From Flavobacteriales bacterium (GTDB lineage Bacteria; Bacteroidota; Bacteroidia; Flavobacteriales_D; UBA2798): 64,000 nucleotides of DNA. The stretch covers positions 1 to 64,000 of the forward strand of contig JAIBBF010000008.1 of the NCBI GenBank assembly GCA_019694795.1, given 5' to 3'. The first letter of the stretch is position 1; each line of letters opens with the position of its first letter. Shown piece after piece: positions 43,201-52,800 of the stretch. A model generated the notes under the pieces. It saw only the letters and a program-made list of their open reading frames with translations, did not search any database and was not told where the DNA came from. The position numbers were made by a program, and so were the translations under genes.

Positions 43201-43962
43201 ATGTATAAAATTATTATTCCACTGTTTGGTTGCTTTCTTTTTTCCTGTTCTTCCCCTGAACAAAAAAGTAGCGAAAATCATTCTTCTGATACATTGTTTA
43301 AATCGGAACAGGCTGATTCTACTAGTGATGATTTGATTCAAGTGGAAGATACCTGTCAGCTGGAAAAAGATTTAATTGCATCGGGATTGGTTTGTGTGAA
43401 TGGTATGTGTCCGGCGATAAAGGTTGACCTCCGTTATTCCGATACGCTGAATTTAGTGGGCGAGGATATGTATGGTGATTTATCACGTTTGTATTTGCAT
43501 CCGGAAGCAGCAAAAAAATTATGTAAGGCACAGGAATTACTTTTTAAAGAAGATTCTACCTTACATCTGCTGGTTTACGATGGTGTTCGTCCACGTCGCG
43601 TTCAGCAAATGTTGTGGGATAAAGTGGATCTTCCTCCCTCTCAAAAGGGAAAATTTGTTTCTAATCCTAAAAACACTTCATTGCATAATTATGGTTGTGC
43701 GGTTGATATCACCATCGTGAGAGAAAACGGAGAGGTGCTGGATATGGGGACCAATTACGACGATACCGCCATTCTTGCGCATCCGGACCTGGAGGTGTTT
43801 TTCTTAAAAGAAAAGCAATTAACCGAAACTCATATTCAAAACCGGAAACTGCTGCGAAAGGTGATGCAGGGCGCCGGATTTTTTGGTATTTCCTCTGAGT
43901 GGTGGCACTTTAATGCCTGCACCCGCGAATTTGCCCGGGCTAATTACAAAGTGATTGAATAA
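43201..43962 (+). CDS. VanX/DdpX-like D-alanyl-D-alanine dipeptidase, lipoprotein
   Basis: I choose ATG 43201 (253 aa); it follows the promoter box and begins a lipoprotein signal, MYKIIIPLFGCFLFSC. The M15D metallopeptidase domain (about 75-250) has VDLRYSDTLN, YDGVRPRRVQQ, the zinc site SLHNYGCAVDIT and the closing SEWWHFN with the catalytic Glu and third ligand. The family cleaves D-Ala-D-Ala. Cytoplasmic VanX removes it in vancomycin resistance, whereas exported forms such as this more likely recycle peptidoglycan. No van genes are nearby, so resistance should not be inferred. Confidence 0.85.
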   Translation: MYKIIIPLFGCFLFSCSSPEQKSSENHSSDTLFKSEQADSTSDDLIQVEDTCQLEKDLIASGLVCVNGMCPAIKVDLRYSDTLNLVGEDMYGDLSRLYLHPEAAKKLCKAQELLFKEDSTLHLLVYDGVRPRRVQQMLWDKVDLPPSQKGKFVSNPKNTSLHNYGCAVDITIVRENGEVLDMGTNYDDTAILAHPDLEVFFLKEKQLTETHIQNRKLLRKVMQGAGFFGISSEWWHFNACTREFARANYKVIE

Positions 43963-43986
43963 TTGAACTTTTTTTGGTTAGTTTTG
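43955..43986 (+). promoter_or_regulatory. Candidate promoter of the glutathione peroxidase gene
   Basis: TTG (43955-43957), 21 nt, TAGTTTTG (43979-43986). The -7 box is a full TAnnTTTG match and the ATG at 44003 is 16 nt further. Confidence 0.4.
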
Positions 43987-44002
43987 TTTAAACCCAAAAA
44001 CC

Positions 44003-44596
44003 ATGAAACGTATTCTCATTTCCGGTGGTATTCTTGTTTTGTTTTCAGGACTTTTTATACTGAACAGTTCCTGTACATCAGAAAAGGTTGCAACCACCGC
44101 CAATCCTACTGTAACCATGAAAACTATTTATGATTTTAAAGTCACCGACATTAACGGTTCCGCTTTTGATTTTGCTTCTCTAAAAGGAAAAAAAATTCTG
44201 GTAGTAAATACCGCGAGTGAATGCGGATTAACACCTCAATACGAGCAATTGGAAGAATTGTATAAAAACTATGGTGGAGATAAATTTACCATCGTTGGTT
44301 TTCCTGCAAATAATTTTGGTCAGCAAGAACCGGGTACCAATGATGAAATCAAAACCTTCTGCAGCAGAAATTATGGTGTGACTTTCCCCATGATGTCGAA
44401 AATTTCTGTGAAGGGAGATGATCAGCATCCATTGTACAAATGGTTAACCCATAAGTCGGAAAATGGAGTAGGGGATTACGAAGTAAAATGGAATTTCCAT
44501 AAATTTCTCATTGATGAAAATGGTCACCTCGTTCGCGATGTGGATCCACGTACATTGCCTAATGATCCGATCATTACCGACTGGATTAAGAAATAA
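44003..44596 (+). CDS. Glutathione peroxidase-family thiol peroxidase, lipoprotein
   Basis: The 197-aa product has a signal sequence with a lipobox (LNSSC, Cys24) and a complete GPx domain (about 40-196): NTASECGLTPQY with Cys in place of selenocysteine, GFPANNFGQQEPG with the catalytic Gln, and KWNFHKFLID with Trp and Asn. Bacterial Cys-type members usually use thioredoxin rather than glutathione to reduce peroxides. The lipoprotein signal places it in the periplasm or on a membrane. A strong hairpin follows the stop codon. Confidence 0.9.
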   Translation: MKRILISGGILVLFSGLFILNSSCTSEKVATTANPTVTMKTIYDFKVTDINGSAFDFASLKGKKILVVNTASECGLTPQYEQLEELYKNYGGDKFTIVGFPANNFGQQEPGTNDEIKTFCSRNYGVTFPMMSKISVKGDDQHPLYKWLTHKSENGVGDYEVKWNFHKFLIDENGHLVRDVDPRTLPNDPIITDWIKK

Positions 44597-44604
44597 AGAG
44601 AAAG

Positions 44605-44630
44605 TCCCGAAGTTTTCGGGATTTTTTTTT
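44605..44630 (+). terminator. Rho-independent terminator after the peroxidase gene
   Basis: TCCCGAA and TTCGGGA arms with a 3-nt loop and a run of nine T. Confidence 0.85.
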
Positions 44631-44639
44631 GTCCTTTGT

Positions 44640-44647
44640 TAACTTTG
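44640..44647 (+). promoter_or_regulatory. -7 promoter box upstream of bshB1
   Basis: TAACTTTG, a full TAnnTTTG match, 14 nt before ATG 44662 and directly after the preceding terminator. No -33 TTG at standard spacing. Confidence 0.35.
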
Positions 44648-44661
44648 TCAAAATCCCTCTC

Positions 44662-45378
44662 ATGAAAATCGATCTTCTCGCTTTTGCCGCTCATCCCGAT
44701 GATGCAGAATTATCTGCCTCGGGTACATTGATTCATCACAAAATGTTGGGTAAAACAACGGGTGTTATTGATCTTACCAGAGGTGAACTGGGTTCCCGAG
44801 GTTCGGTGGAATTGCGTAAACAGGAAGCGGAGGCCGCATCAAAAATCATGGGACTTGATCTCAGGGAAAATCTGGGAATGTCCGACGGATTTTTTGAGGT
44901 GAACGAAGAAAATCTGCGCAAGGTGATTACCGCTATTCGTAAATACCAGCCGGAGATTATTCTTGGTCCGGCATTAGAAGATCGTCACCCCGATCATGGT
45001 CGTGCAGCACAATTGATTTCGCGTGCCACATTTCTTGCGGGATTAGCAAAAATTGAAACTGAAGAGGATGGTAAAAAACAATCGATCTGGAGAGCAAAGG
45101 CGGTCTATTATTACATCCAGGATAAATTGCTGAAGCCGGATATTGTGGTGGATATCACGCCCTATTTCGATAAAAAACTTGAAGCTATCATGGCCTATAG
45201 TTCACAGTTTTATAATCCGGATTCCAAGGAACCGCAAACGCCTATTTCTACCAAGGAATTTTTCGAATATGTAAAAGCTAAATCGCTTACATTCGGACGA
45301 TCCATTCAATGCATGTACGGCGAAGGTTTTAACATTGAGCGTACGCCCGGTGTGAATTCACTGTTCGATTTGAAATAA
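44662..45378 (+). CDS. bshB1: N-acetyl-alpha-D-glucosaminyl L-malate deacetylase (bacillithiol synthesis)
   Basis: From ATG 44662 the product is 238 aa. It is a PIG-L/LmbE-family zinc deacetylase with AAHPDDAELSASG (zinc ligands and catalytic Asp), GDLTRGE-like DLTRGELGSRG and EDRHPDHGRA (third ligand). The BshB1 subgroup makes glucosaminyl malate, the precursor of the thiol bacillithiol, and is standard in Bacteroidota. An earlier in-frame codon at 44629 lies in the upstream terminator and is rejected. bshA and bshC are not in the window. Confidence 0.92.
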   Translation: MKIDLLAFAAHPDDAELSASGTLIHHKMLGKTTGVIDLTRGELGSRGSVELRKQEAEAASKIMGLDLRENLGMSDGFFEVNEENLRKVITAIRKYQPEIILGPALEDRHPDHGRAAQLISRATFLAGLAKIETEEDGKKQSIWRAKAVYYYIQDKLLKPDIVVDITPYFDKKLEAIMAYSSQFYNPDSKEPQTPISTKEFFEYVKAKSLTFGRSIQCMYGEGFNIERTPGVNSLFDLK

Positions 45379-45381
45379 ACT

Positions 45382-45936
45382 TTATTTCATCTGTTTTCTC
45401 AGGTAATCTTTCAGCGGTTCATCCTGGTAATAAACTTCCATTAAAATCGCTTTGCCGTCGTGAATATTTACCGTTGCGTAAAATTCATTATCGTCGCGCG
45501 TCATTTCATTATACGAGGATTCTGCTAATGGAGCAAGATCTTCATTCATGTAATACTTATCGAAGGGCACCATAAATTGGACAAACTTATCATTCACCCA
45601 TCTCACTTTCGTTTCAAAGTAATCGCGTTCCTTCGGAATTTCACTGCTTACAGAATGAAAATAGGCCCAGCCATCTTTATCGCGGTCAACCGCTACATAA
45701 CATTTTCCTTCGGGATAAAAATTTCCTTCGCCGGCTGCTTCGGTGCTTGTGTTAAAACGTAAAACGATATATCGTCCACGCATAAAATCTACCGGGTCTA
45801 CCGGACGCAAAGCAAATTTATAAATGGATTTTTCATTGCTGATGTGCATTTCATTACTTACCACCAGGTAGACCGGAACGGCAAGGACAATAAGAAATAC
45901 ACCCAATATGACCGTTAATTTTTTTCGTGAATTCAT
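45382..45936 (-). CDS. GDYXXLXY-family membrane-anchored protein
   Basis: The 184-aa protein has an N-terminal membrane helix (about 8-26) and a periplasmic beta-rich domain. It matches the GDYXXLXY family by layout, with PVDFMRGRYIVLRF in place of the name-giving motif (Arg for Asp, Phe for the final Tyr), and by context: the gene upstream, overlapping by 4 nt, encodes the DUF2157/DUF4401-type membrane protein that accompanies this family. Function is unknown; joint action at the inner membrane is inferred from the conserved pairing. Confidence 0.75.
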   Translation of the reverse strand: MNSRKKLTVILGVFLIVLAVPVYLVVSNEMHISNEKSIYKFALRPVDPVDFMRGRYIVLRFNTSTEAAGEGNFYPEGKCYVAVDRDKDGWAYFHSVSSEIPKERDYFETKVRWVNDKFVQFMVPFDKYYMNEDLAPLAESSYNEMTRDDNEFYATVNIHDGKAILMEVYYQDEPLKDYLRKQMK

Positions 45937-47201
45937 TCTTTCTCTTCGATACGTTTGCTATACACTGAATTGAAAACAAAAAAGGCTACACCTACGGAAA
46001 TGTAAATCATTCCTTTTAACAGAAACGGAATATCGGTATCGAAATAGCGGACAATCATGTGGACCGAAAATACTGTTACACCGAAAACGATGAGTCGCGC
46101 AATTTTGTGGTGGAGTCCGTGTTGCAGGTACCAAACAGCCAATCCCAATAAATACAGATTAATCAATACCCGTGCAAAAACATCCGAATCGGATAGAGCA
46201 GTGAGCATGGCGAGCAACATGACTATGGGAAAAGAGAAGATGGCCAGGTTCAGATCATCGCCCTTATCTTTTTGTTTCCAGAAGAAATAAGAACTTAATG
46301 CAGCGAGAGCGATGGGTACAACGTAATTCATGAAATAAATCATTTCTTTTTCCGGTTCACCGCCTCCCATCCATGGCATGAATTCGCGATAGGGATTTTC
46401 TTCACTCAGGTATCCGTCTGCACGTAAGGTTGCCAGTAAAACTCCTTTTACGGAAAACACAATGGCAAAGGCGGCAATGGAGTAAATACTCACGGATTGA
46501 AAAGGTCGTTTCCAAAAGCGGTCCTGCTGTCCGTAAAATTCCTTTCCTAAACTGTACATGAATAAGGCGCCAAGAATAACGGTGATGTAATGATTGGCCG
46601 AAGTGGAGTAGTAAATAGTATAAGTCAAGCTTAGTGCCAGCGCCCAACCTAAAATGGTTCCGCGATAAGAGAATACATTTTGTTTTTGGATCATGAGGAA
46701 ATAGGGAACAAGTCCGATTAAAAACACCCAGTACCACAATACTTCATCGGGAACGGAATAAAAGCGAAACCAACGCAGATTACTTATGTAAGCGGCGTAA
46801 ACATAAACGGAAATTCCAACGGTATAAAAGATGGCTACCGATGTAGAACGGCTGATGTAAATGAGTGGCAATACAATGAGCATCCAGACAAACATGAATT
46901 TATCAATGCCTCCGCCCATATTATACACTTGCGAAACGAGGGCCAGTGATGATCCCACCATTAGGGCAAGGAACAATGAACTGCATTCGCGCCAAACGGT
47001 GGATTCCGATTTTTTCATTTCCATGTAGGCATAACTTCCCATACCAATCAGGATCGGAAAAAAGCTGAGGATAATTCGAATTCCACGAGGGAAGTCGTCC
47101 CAATTATGCGCAAAAATGGATATGATACCCGCGCTGAGCGCAATGGTTCCTAAATTACCAATGGCAATACGCGATAATGAAAACAGACGGGTTTGGTTCA
47201 T
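45933..47201 (-). CDS. DUF2157/DUF4401-type polytopic membrane protein
   Basis: From ATG 47201 the protein is 422 aa with about 12 membrane helices. The N-terminal part (ISIFAHNWDDFPRGIRIILSF, then ALVSQVYNMGG near 92) is the DUF2157 signature, in which the HNWDD segment is strongly conserved, and the C-terminal half fits DUF4401. I reject the longer frame starting at 47315 because it adds a non-homologous-looking tail. It is translationally coupled to the GDYXXLXY gene (4-nt overlap). No function is known. Confidence 0.78.
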   Translation of the reverse strand: MNQTRLFSLSRIAIGNLGTIALSAGIISIFAHNWDDFPRGIRIILSFFPILIGMGSYAYMEMKKSESTVWRECSSLFLALMVGSSLALVSQVYNMGGGIDKFMFVWMLIVLPLIYISRSTSVAIFYTVGISVYVYAAYISNLRWFRFYSVPDEVLWYWVFLIGLVPYFLMIQKQNVFSYRGTILGWALALSLTYTIYYSTSANHYITVILGALFMYSLGKEFYGQQDRFWKRPFQSVSIYSIAAFAIVFSVKGVLLATLRADGYLSEENPYREFMPWMGGGEPEKEMIYFMNYVVPIALAALSSYFFWKQKDKGDDLNLAIFSFPIVMLLAMLTALSDSDVFARVLINLYLLGLAVWYLQHGLHHKIARLIVFGVTVFSVHMIVRYFDTDIPFLLKGMIYISVGVAFFVFNSVYSKRIEEKE

Positions 47202-47250
47202 GGTTTTGGTTTTTACCAATTTAGCGAAAAACCCGACAAAATAAAAGCTG

Positions 47251-47718
47251 TTAATAAGTATAGGTAATCCGCTCTTTCCAACCCTGGAGAGTAAGGATAA
47301 CGGTACCGGGACCATTCGCCGGATTACGAATGGATTTAATATTGAAACGATAGGTTTTTGTCAACAAAGCCCTACAGGCATCTCCATTGTTTTCGTGCAG
47401 TAAAAATATGGCTGCTTGAACTGGCATTGATTTTTTATACATGCCGTTAAACGCAAGATCAAACTGATGTTCTTTGCAACCACCGCTATAACTAACGGTG
47501 ATGGATAAAATATCACCCGAAAGGGTGACGGTATCGATGGTGAATGGATCATGATCTGCGGTGATTTCAAGATTGGGATCCACTTTAATGGAGGGAATAG
47601 AATCGTTGGTCATGCCACTGATGGATTTTGTATCGCCGGAATTTTTTTTGTGCGATTTGCAGGCGGTCATTCCCAATGCAATTACCAATAAGAAGACCAA
47701 AATAGTTCGCGTTTTCAT
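47251..47718 (-). CDS. Putative lipoprotein, 155 aa
   Basis: The product has a lipoprotein signal (MKTRTILVFLLVIALGMTAC, lipobox ending at Cys20), a Ser/Lys-rich linker and a beta-sandwich-like domain (about 55-150) with a conserved-looking SYSGGCKEHQFDL segment, a second cysteine in NNGDACRALL and a terminal LQGWKERITYTY. The Gly-Gly-Cys-Lys-x-His stretch is shared by small Bacteroidota lipoproteins whose function is unknown. It is 4 nt downstream of uvrB and probably cotranscribed with it. Confidence 0.65.
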   Translation of the reverse strand: MKTRTILVFLLVIALGMTACKSHKKNSGDTKSISGMTNDSIPSIKVDPNLEITADHDPFTIDTVTLSGDILSITVSYSGGCKEHQFDLAFNGMYKKSMPVQAAIFLLHENNGDACRALLTKTYRFNIKSIRNPANGPGTVILTLQGWKERITYTY

Positions 47719-47722
47719 AATG

Positions 47723-49738
47723 CTATTTTGTTTTTAATAATTCCATCAGCGAAAAGACTTCATCGCGTAAACGTGCAGCTTCGATAAAGTTTTCTCCTTT
47801 CGCTTCGCTTTCCATTGCTTTTTTTACTTTCTCAATATGAATCAGTAATTCATCTTTCGTGAGGTATTGCATCACCGGATCTGCAGCTGAGTTAATAATA
47901 TCTTCTCCTGCATAAGGCGTAAGTTTGTCCTCCGGTTTATTTCTACCAAAAGCCAATGGCGACTCCAGCGATTTCATAATCTGCTTCGGTGTAATATTAT
48001 GTTCCTTGTTGTACTGCATTTGTTTTTCACGTCGGCGATTGGTTTCTGTGATGGTTTTGTTCATGGAGTCCGTCATTTTATCGGCGTACATGATTACTTT
48101 CCCATTCACATTCCGTGCCGCTCTTCCTACAGTCTGTACCAAAGATCGTTCCGAACGTAAAAATCCTTCTTTATCAGCATCCAAAATAGCAACCAGCGAA
48201 ACCTCGGGTAAGTCGAGTCCTTCCCTTAACAGATTCACACCAATCAGTACATCAAACATTCCTTTGCGCAAATCGTGCAGGATTTCTACACGTTCCAGGG
48301 TGTCAACATCACTATGAATATAGCGACAACGAACCGCCATTTTTTCCAGGTATTTTGCCAACTCTTCGGCCATTCGTTTGGTTAATGTCGTTACCAACAC
48401 CCGTTCATCGCGATCGGTTACCGTGGCAATTTCCTCCAATAAATCATCGATCTGATTGGCAGAGGGACGAATTTCGATTACCGGATCGAGAAGTCCGGTT
48501 GGACGAATAACCTGCTCCACTACAATACCACCGGATTGTTGCAATTCGTAATCGGCTGGCGTAGCACTTACATAAATAATTTGTTTGGTGAGCGATTCGA
48601 ATTCCTCGAATTTGAGTGGACGATTATCCAATGCAGAAGGTAGTCGAAATCCATATTCAACCAGATTCACTTTCCGCGAACGATCGCCACCGTACATGGC
48701 TCGAATTTGCGGAACGGTAACGTGACTTTCATCGATCACCATTAAAAAATCATTGGGAAAATAATCGATCAGGCAGAAAGGTCGTGTTCCCATTTCGCGC
48801 TGATCGAAATAGCGGCTGTAATTTTCAATTCCGCTGCAATAACCCAACTCGCGAATCATTTCAAGATCGAAATTCACCCGTTCTTCCAGTCGTTTTGCTT
48901 CGAGATGTTTTCCGATTTCTTTAAAATATTCAACCTGTTTTACCATATCCTGCTGAATTTCCCAGGTGGCATTTTTAATCACATCACGACTGGTGACAAA
49001 GATGTTGGCAGGAAAAATATTGAAGACTTCATGTTTATCGATGGTTCTGTAATTGACCGGATCAATGGTTTCGAGCCGTTCAATTTCATCGCCCCAAAAC
49101 ACCACACGCAATGCGTGATCTGCATAAGCCAGCCAGATGTCGACCGTATCTCCTTTTACTCTGAAATTTCCGCGGTTAAAATCGGCTTCGGTTCGTGAAT
49201 ATAATCCATCTACCAGCTTATGTAAAAACTGATTTCTGGAAATGACTTGTCCGACTTTGATGGTTACTTTCCCCTTCGAAAATTCGGATGGATTTCCCAT
49301 ACCGTAAATGCAGGAAACTGATGAAACAACAATTACATCGTTTCTTCCGGACAACAACGAAGAAGTGGCCGACAAGCGGAGTTTTTCGATTTCATCATTA
49401 ATGGCTAAATCTTTTTCGATATAGGTATCCGTCACCGGGATATAAGCCTCTGGTTGATAGTAGTCGTAATAACTCACAAAATATTCCACCGCATTATTCG
49501 GAAAAAACTGTTTGAACTCTGCATAAAGCTGTGCCGCCAGCGTTTTATTGTGCGATAATATTAAAGTGGGTTTCTGTACATTTTGAATCACATTGGCCAC
49601 CGTGAAAGTCTTACCCGAACCGGTAACACCCAACAAGGTTTGTGCAGGCTCTCCCCGCTGAATTCCTTCCGTGAGCTGACGTATCGCCTCGGGCTGATCG
49701 CCGGTGGGGGAAAAATCGGAAGAAATAGTAAGGCTCAT
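47723..49738 (-). CDS. uvrB: Excinuclease ABC subunit B
   Basis: The 671-aa DNA-repair helicase-like ATPase verifies lesions handed over by UvrA and recruits UvrC. It has the Walker A GVTGSGKTFTVA, the beta-hairpin region SYYDYYQPEAYIP, the DExH-type VIDESHVTVPQ, TRRMAEEL-like LTKRMAEELAKYL, QTVGRAARN and a C-terminal UVR domain (about 630-670). Length is normal. It is divergent from the histidine kinase gene with about 120 nt between, in which an inverted repeat lies. Confidence 0.97.
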   Translation of the reverse strand: MSLTISSDFSPTGDQPEAIRQLTEGIQRGEPAQTLLGVTGSGKTFTVANVIQNVQKPTLILSHNKTLAAQLYAEFKQFFPNNAVEYFVSYYDYYQPEAYIPVTDTYIEKDLAINDEIEKLRLSATSSLLSGRNDVIVVSSVSCIYGMGNPSEFSKGKVTIKVGQVISRNQFLHKLVDGLYSRTEADFNRGNFRVKGDTVDIWLAYADHALRVVFWGDEIERLETIDPVNYRTIDKHEVFNIFPANIFVTSRDVIKNATWEIQQDMVKQVEYFKEIGKHLEAKRLEERVNFDLEMIRELGYCSGIENYSRYFDQREMGTRPFCLIDYFPNDFLMVIDESHVTVPQIRAMYGGDRSRKVNLVEYGFRLPSALDNRPLKFEEFESLTKQIIYVSATPADYELQQSGGIVVEQVIRPTGLLDPVIEIRPSANQIDDLLEEIATVTDRDERVLVTTLTKRMAEELAKYLEKMAVRCRYIHSDVDTLERVEILHDLRKGMFDVLIGVNLLREGLDLPEVSLVAILDADKEGFLRSERSLVQTVGRAARNVNGKVIMYADKMTDSMNKTITETNRRREKQMQYNKEHNITPKQIMKSLESPLAFGRNKPEDKLTPYAGEDIINSAADPVMQYLTKDELLIHIEKVKKAMESEAKGENFIEAARLRDEVFSLMELLKTK

Positions 49739-49764
49739 ATAATCAAATATTTACAATTTGCAAT

Positions 49765-49784
49765 TATAGGTATTTTTACCTATA
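49765..49784. promoter_or_regulatory. Inverted repeat between uvrB and the PAS kinase gene
   Basis: TATAGGTA and TACCTATA separated by TTTT form a perfect 8-bp dyad in the divergent intergenic region. It lies upstream of both genes and could be an operator or a small hairpin; no protein can be assigned. Confidence 0.4.
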
Positions 49785-49858
49785 TTTTTTTTGCCAAAAC
49801 AGGTACTTATAGCAGTATTACTGTGGATAAGGACCATTAACTTTAATTGACTCAAAAT

Positions 49859-52800
49859 ATGCCTCAAGATAAGGGAAAAATAGAAAGTGCAGAGATCCGT
49901 TTCAGGTCCGATTCCGAAGGAGATTTGTTATTGGTGCTCGATCGCCAGTTCAATTTGCGGTTTGCGTTTGGATCATTGCCTCATTTACTGGAGAAAAATT
50001 TAAAAGAAATTAATCATGAAACCCTCCAGTTAATATTGCCTGCTTCCATCCGATCCGCTATACTCAATGATTTAACGGAACAGGAAGAATATTTTACAAG
50101 TGTGGAAATTCCCGATGAAATGGGACATCAGCAAATCGTAAAATTAACTGTTCACCTGGAAGATCATTTGTTTATTTGCCGTTTTCATCACGATACGAAT
50201 CATGCGCAATTGCATAAACCTATTTCCGGTCAACAAAGTGAGATTTTTTTGCACTTAGTACGGAATTTAGACGATGCCATTTGTATTTCGGATGATGAAG
50301 GTGCGATTCTTTTTGCCAATGCTCTTTTTAGAAAACATTTTTTCGGTACCGACGAAAAAGTGGGTATGTCCTTTCAGGATGCATTAAAGCGATTGAATCC
50401 GGAAAATGGAAGTGCAACTGTTTTACTTCCGAAATCCGGAAAAAAAGTGGGAGTAAAATTATTTTCCTACGATAAAAAGGAAGTCCTCGATTTCGAATAT
50501 TACTGCTTACCGAATGTAGAGGAGAATCACCGGTCCTATTCCGTTCATGTGTTTTCTGAAATGCTGATAGTTCCTCCCCAGTTAGAACAGTTTTCTGAAA
50601 ATGAAATGAAATACCGTCGTCTGATTGACAGCAGTGATGATATTTATTTCGTTTCGGAAGTGGATAATAATGGTGTGTTGATTTTAAAGGAAGTCTCTGA
50701 ACGCATCAAAATTCTCGCGGGTTATGATCCTTTGGAAATTATTGGTCAACCGACCATTTCCTTTTATGGCAATTCAACCGATCAGGAACTTATTCGAAAA
50801 GAATTGCTTGAAAAAGGCGTGATTCACGAAAAAGATCTGTTGATGCTGCATCGTGATGGTCATTATATCTGGACCTCCTATTCTGCAAGAGCCTATATGG
50901 AGAATGGCAGAATGGTGATTCGTGGAATAATGAAAGATATTTCCAAACGGAAAAATGCTGAAATAATGTTGCGGGAACGTGAAAGTTTCTATCGCGCTTT
51001 AATTGAGAATTCATTGGAGATTGTTGCGATTATTGAATCAACCGGAGTCATAAAATTTATTTCCACAGCCACCAAGGCCATTATGGATTATCACCCGGTG
51101 GAGCTGATTGGAAAAAATGTGTTTGAATTTTTCCATCCCGAAGAACGACAACAAGCTATTGATTCCTTTACCCGTCGCGCCATTGAAGGTGGAATTGGAC
51201 GGAGATTGGATTGGAGAGTGCGGACCAAATCAAATGAATACCGCTGGTTGAGTGTTATGATCAATAACCTGATGGAGAATGAATCGGTAAGCGGGATGGT
51301 GGTAAATGCTATTGATGTTACCGATCGCTTTAAAGCAGAAACCCAATTGCATCTTTCGAATGCACGATTGGAAAAACTGAATCTAGTGAATCAGTTGTTG
51401 TTGGTTTCTAATTCCATTAACGACATTCTCGATGGTGTGGTTCAAACCCTTATGGAAGATGTAGTAAAATGCGATTTTGGTCAAATAGTTATTGGTAAAA
51501 ATTCGCCTTTGGACAATAAGCATATTCCTGTTTATTCAGCCGGTTATACCATTGAACGGGTAGTAATGGAAATTCCTACCAATTTCGAAGACCACGAATT
51601 AACGCATGGAAAATATACCTACATCGAAGATGTGTTTGCCAAGGAAATACTAACTGAAAATGAATTGTATTTTCATGAAAAGGGAATTCGATCATACGTT
51701 TGTTTTCCGCTGGAAGTCCACGGACAAATTGTCGCCGCTTTACGATGGGGTAGCAAAAAACCATCCTTTTTTTCTAAGGATGTATTAGAATTTATTGATG
51801 TGGTTATTGTTCAGGTTCTATTGGGTATTAATGATATTATGCTCAAAGAAGAATTGCTGAACTCACGGATGGAGCAAAATGCAATTATTGCCGCAAATCC
51901 CGATTTAGTCATTCGTTTAAATAACAAAGGGATTTTTCTGGATGTTTACGGGAAGCACTTTAAACAATTATTTAAGGATCATAATAACATTATCTCTAAA
52001 TCTGTAGAAGAAGTATTTCCCTTCTACGCAGCAATGATGATTCAGCAGAATATTAAAAAATCACTGCATGAAAATCAGATTGTAGAAGGTTATTTTGAGA
52101 TGTTCTATGAAGGTTATGTACATTTTTTCGAAGCAAGGATATCACCTTTAAAAACGGATCAGGCTATTTTGGTGATTCGTGAAGTGACCGAAAAAATGAA
52201 TGCTGAACGTTCTTTAAAAACAAGGACCATTGCACTGGAAGAATCGCCTGATGGAATTTTTATTGTGGAGAAGTCATCTAACACCATTGTTTATGTGAAT
52301 CATTCGTTTAAGGAAATCATTGGAAATTCTATTCCGGATTTGGTTGGTATGAAATTTTTTGGTGAGCAGGTTACTGAAATGTTTGCTCCATGGATGTCGG
52401 TATTACTTGATGAAAATGAACAGGAAAGCGCATTAATGGCTATGCGTGAAGGTAAGAAGTACCTAAAAGAGATACAGTTTAAAAATGAAGATTCATTCCG
52501 CTACCTGATGTTTACCTTGTATTCGGTGGATGAAGGAGAAGAGAAAATCAGTTATGTTGGACTGGTTCGTGATATTTCTGCTTTAAAAATATTAGAGAAA
52601 AAATTATTGGCTTCTGTAGTTGAAGCCCAGGAAGAAGAACAAAAACGGATTGCGGCTGATTTGCACGATGGATTAGGTCAAACCCTCACGGCAGTGAACC
52701 TTCATTTTAATGCCTTAATTAATACACACGAGGATATTCAGCATACAGAATTGGCAGAAACAACCAGTAAATTGATTCACCGCGCCATTCAGGATACACG

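Noticed and set aside
43201-43962. Vancomycin resistance (vanX)
   Set aside because: The protein is an exported lipoprotein and no vanH, vanA or vanRS genes are near; peptidoglycan recycling is the simpler reading.
49739-49858. Hairpin at 49765 as a Rho-independent terminator
   Set aside because: It lies between divergent genes, so no transcript needs to end there; the dyad is more likely an operator.
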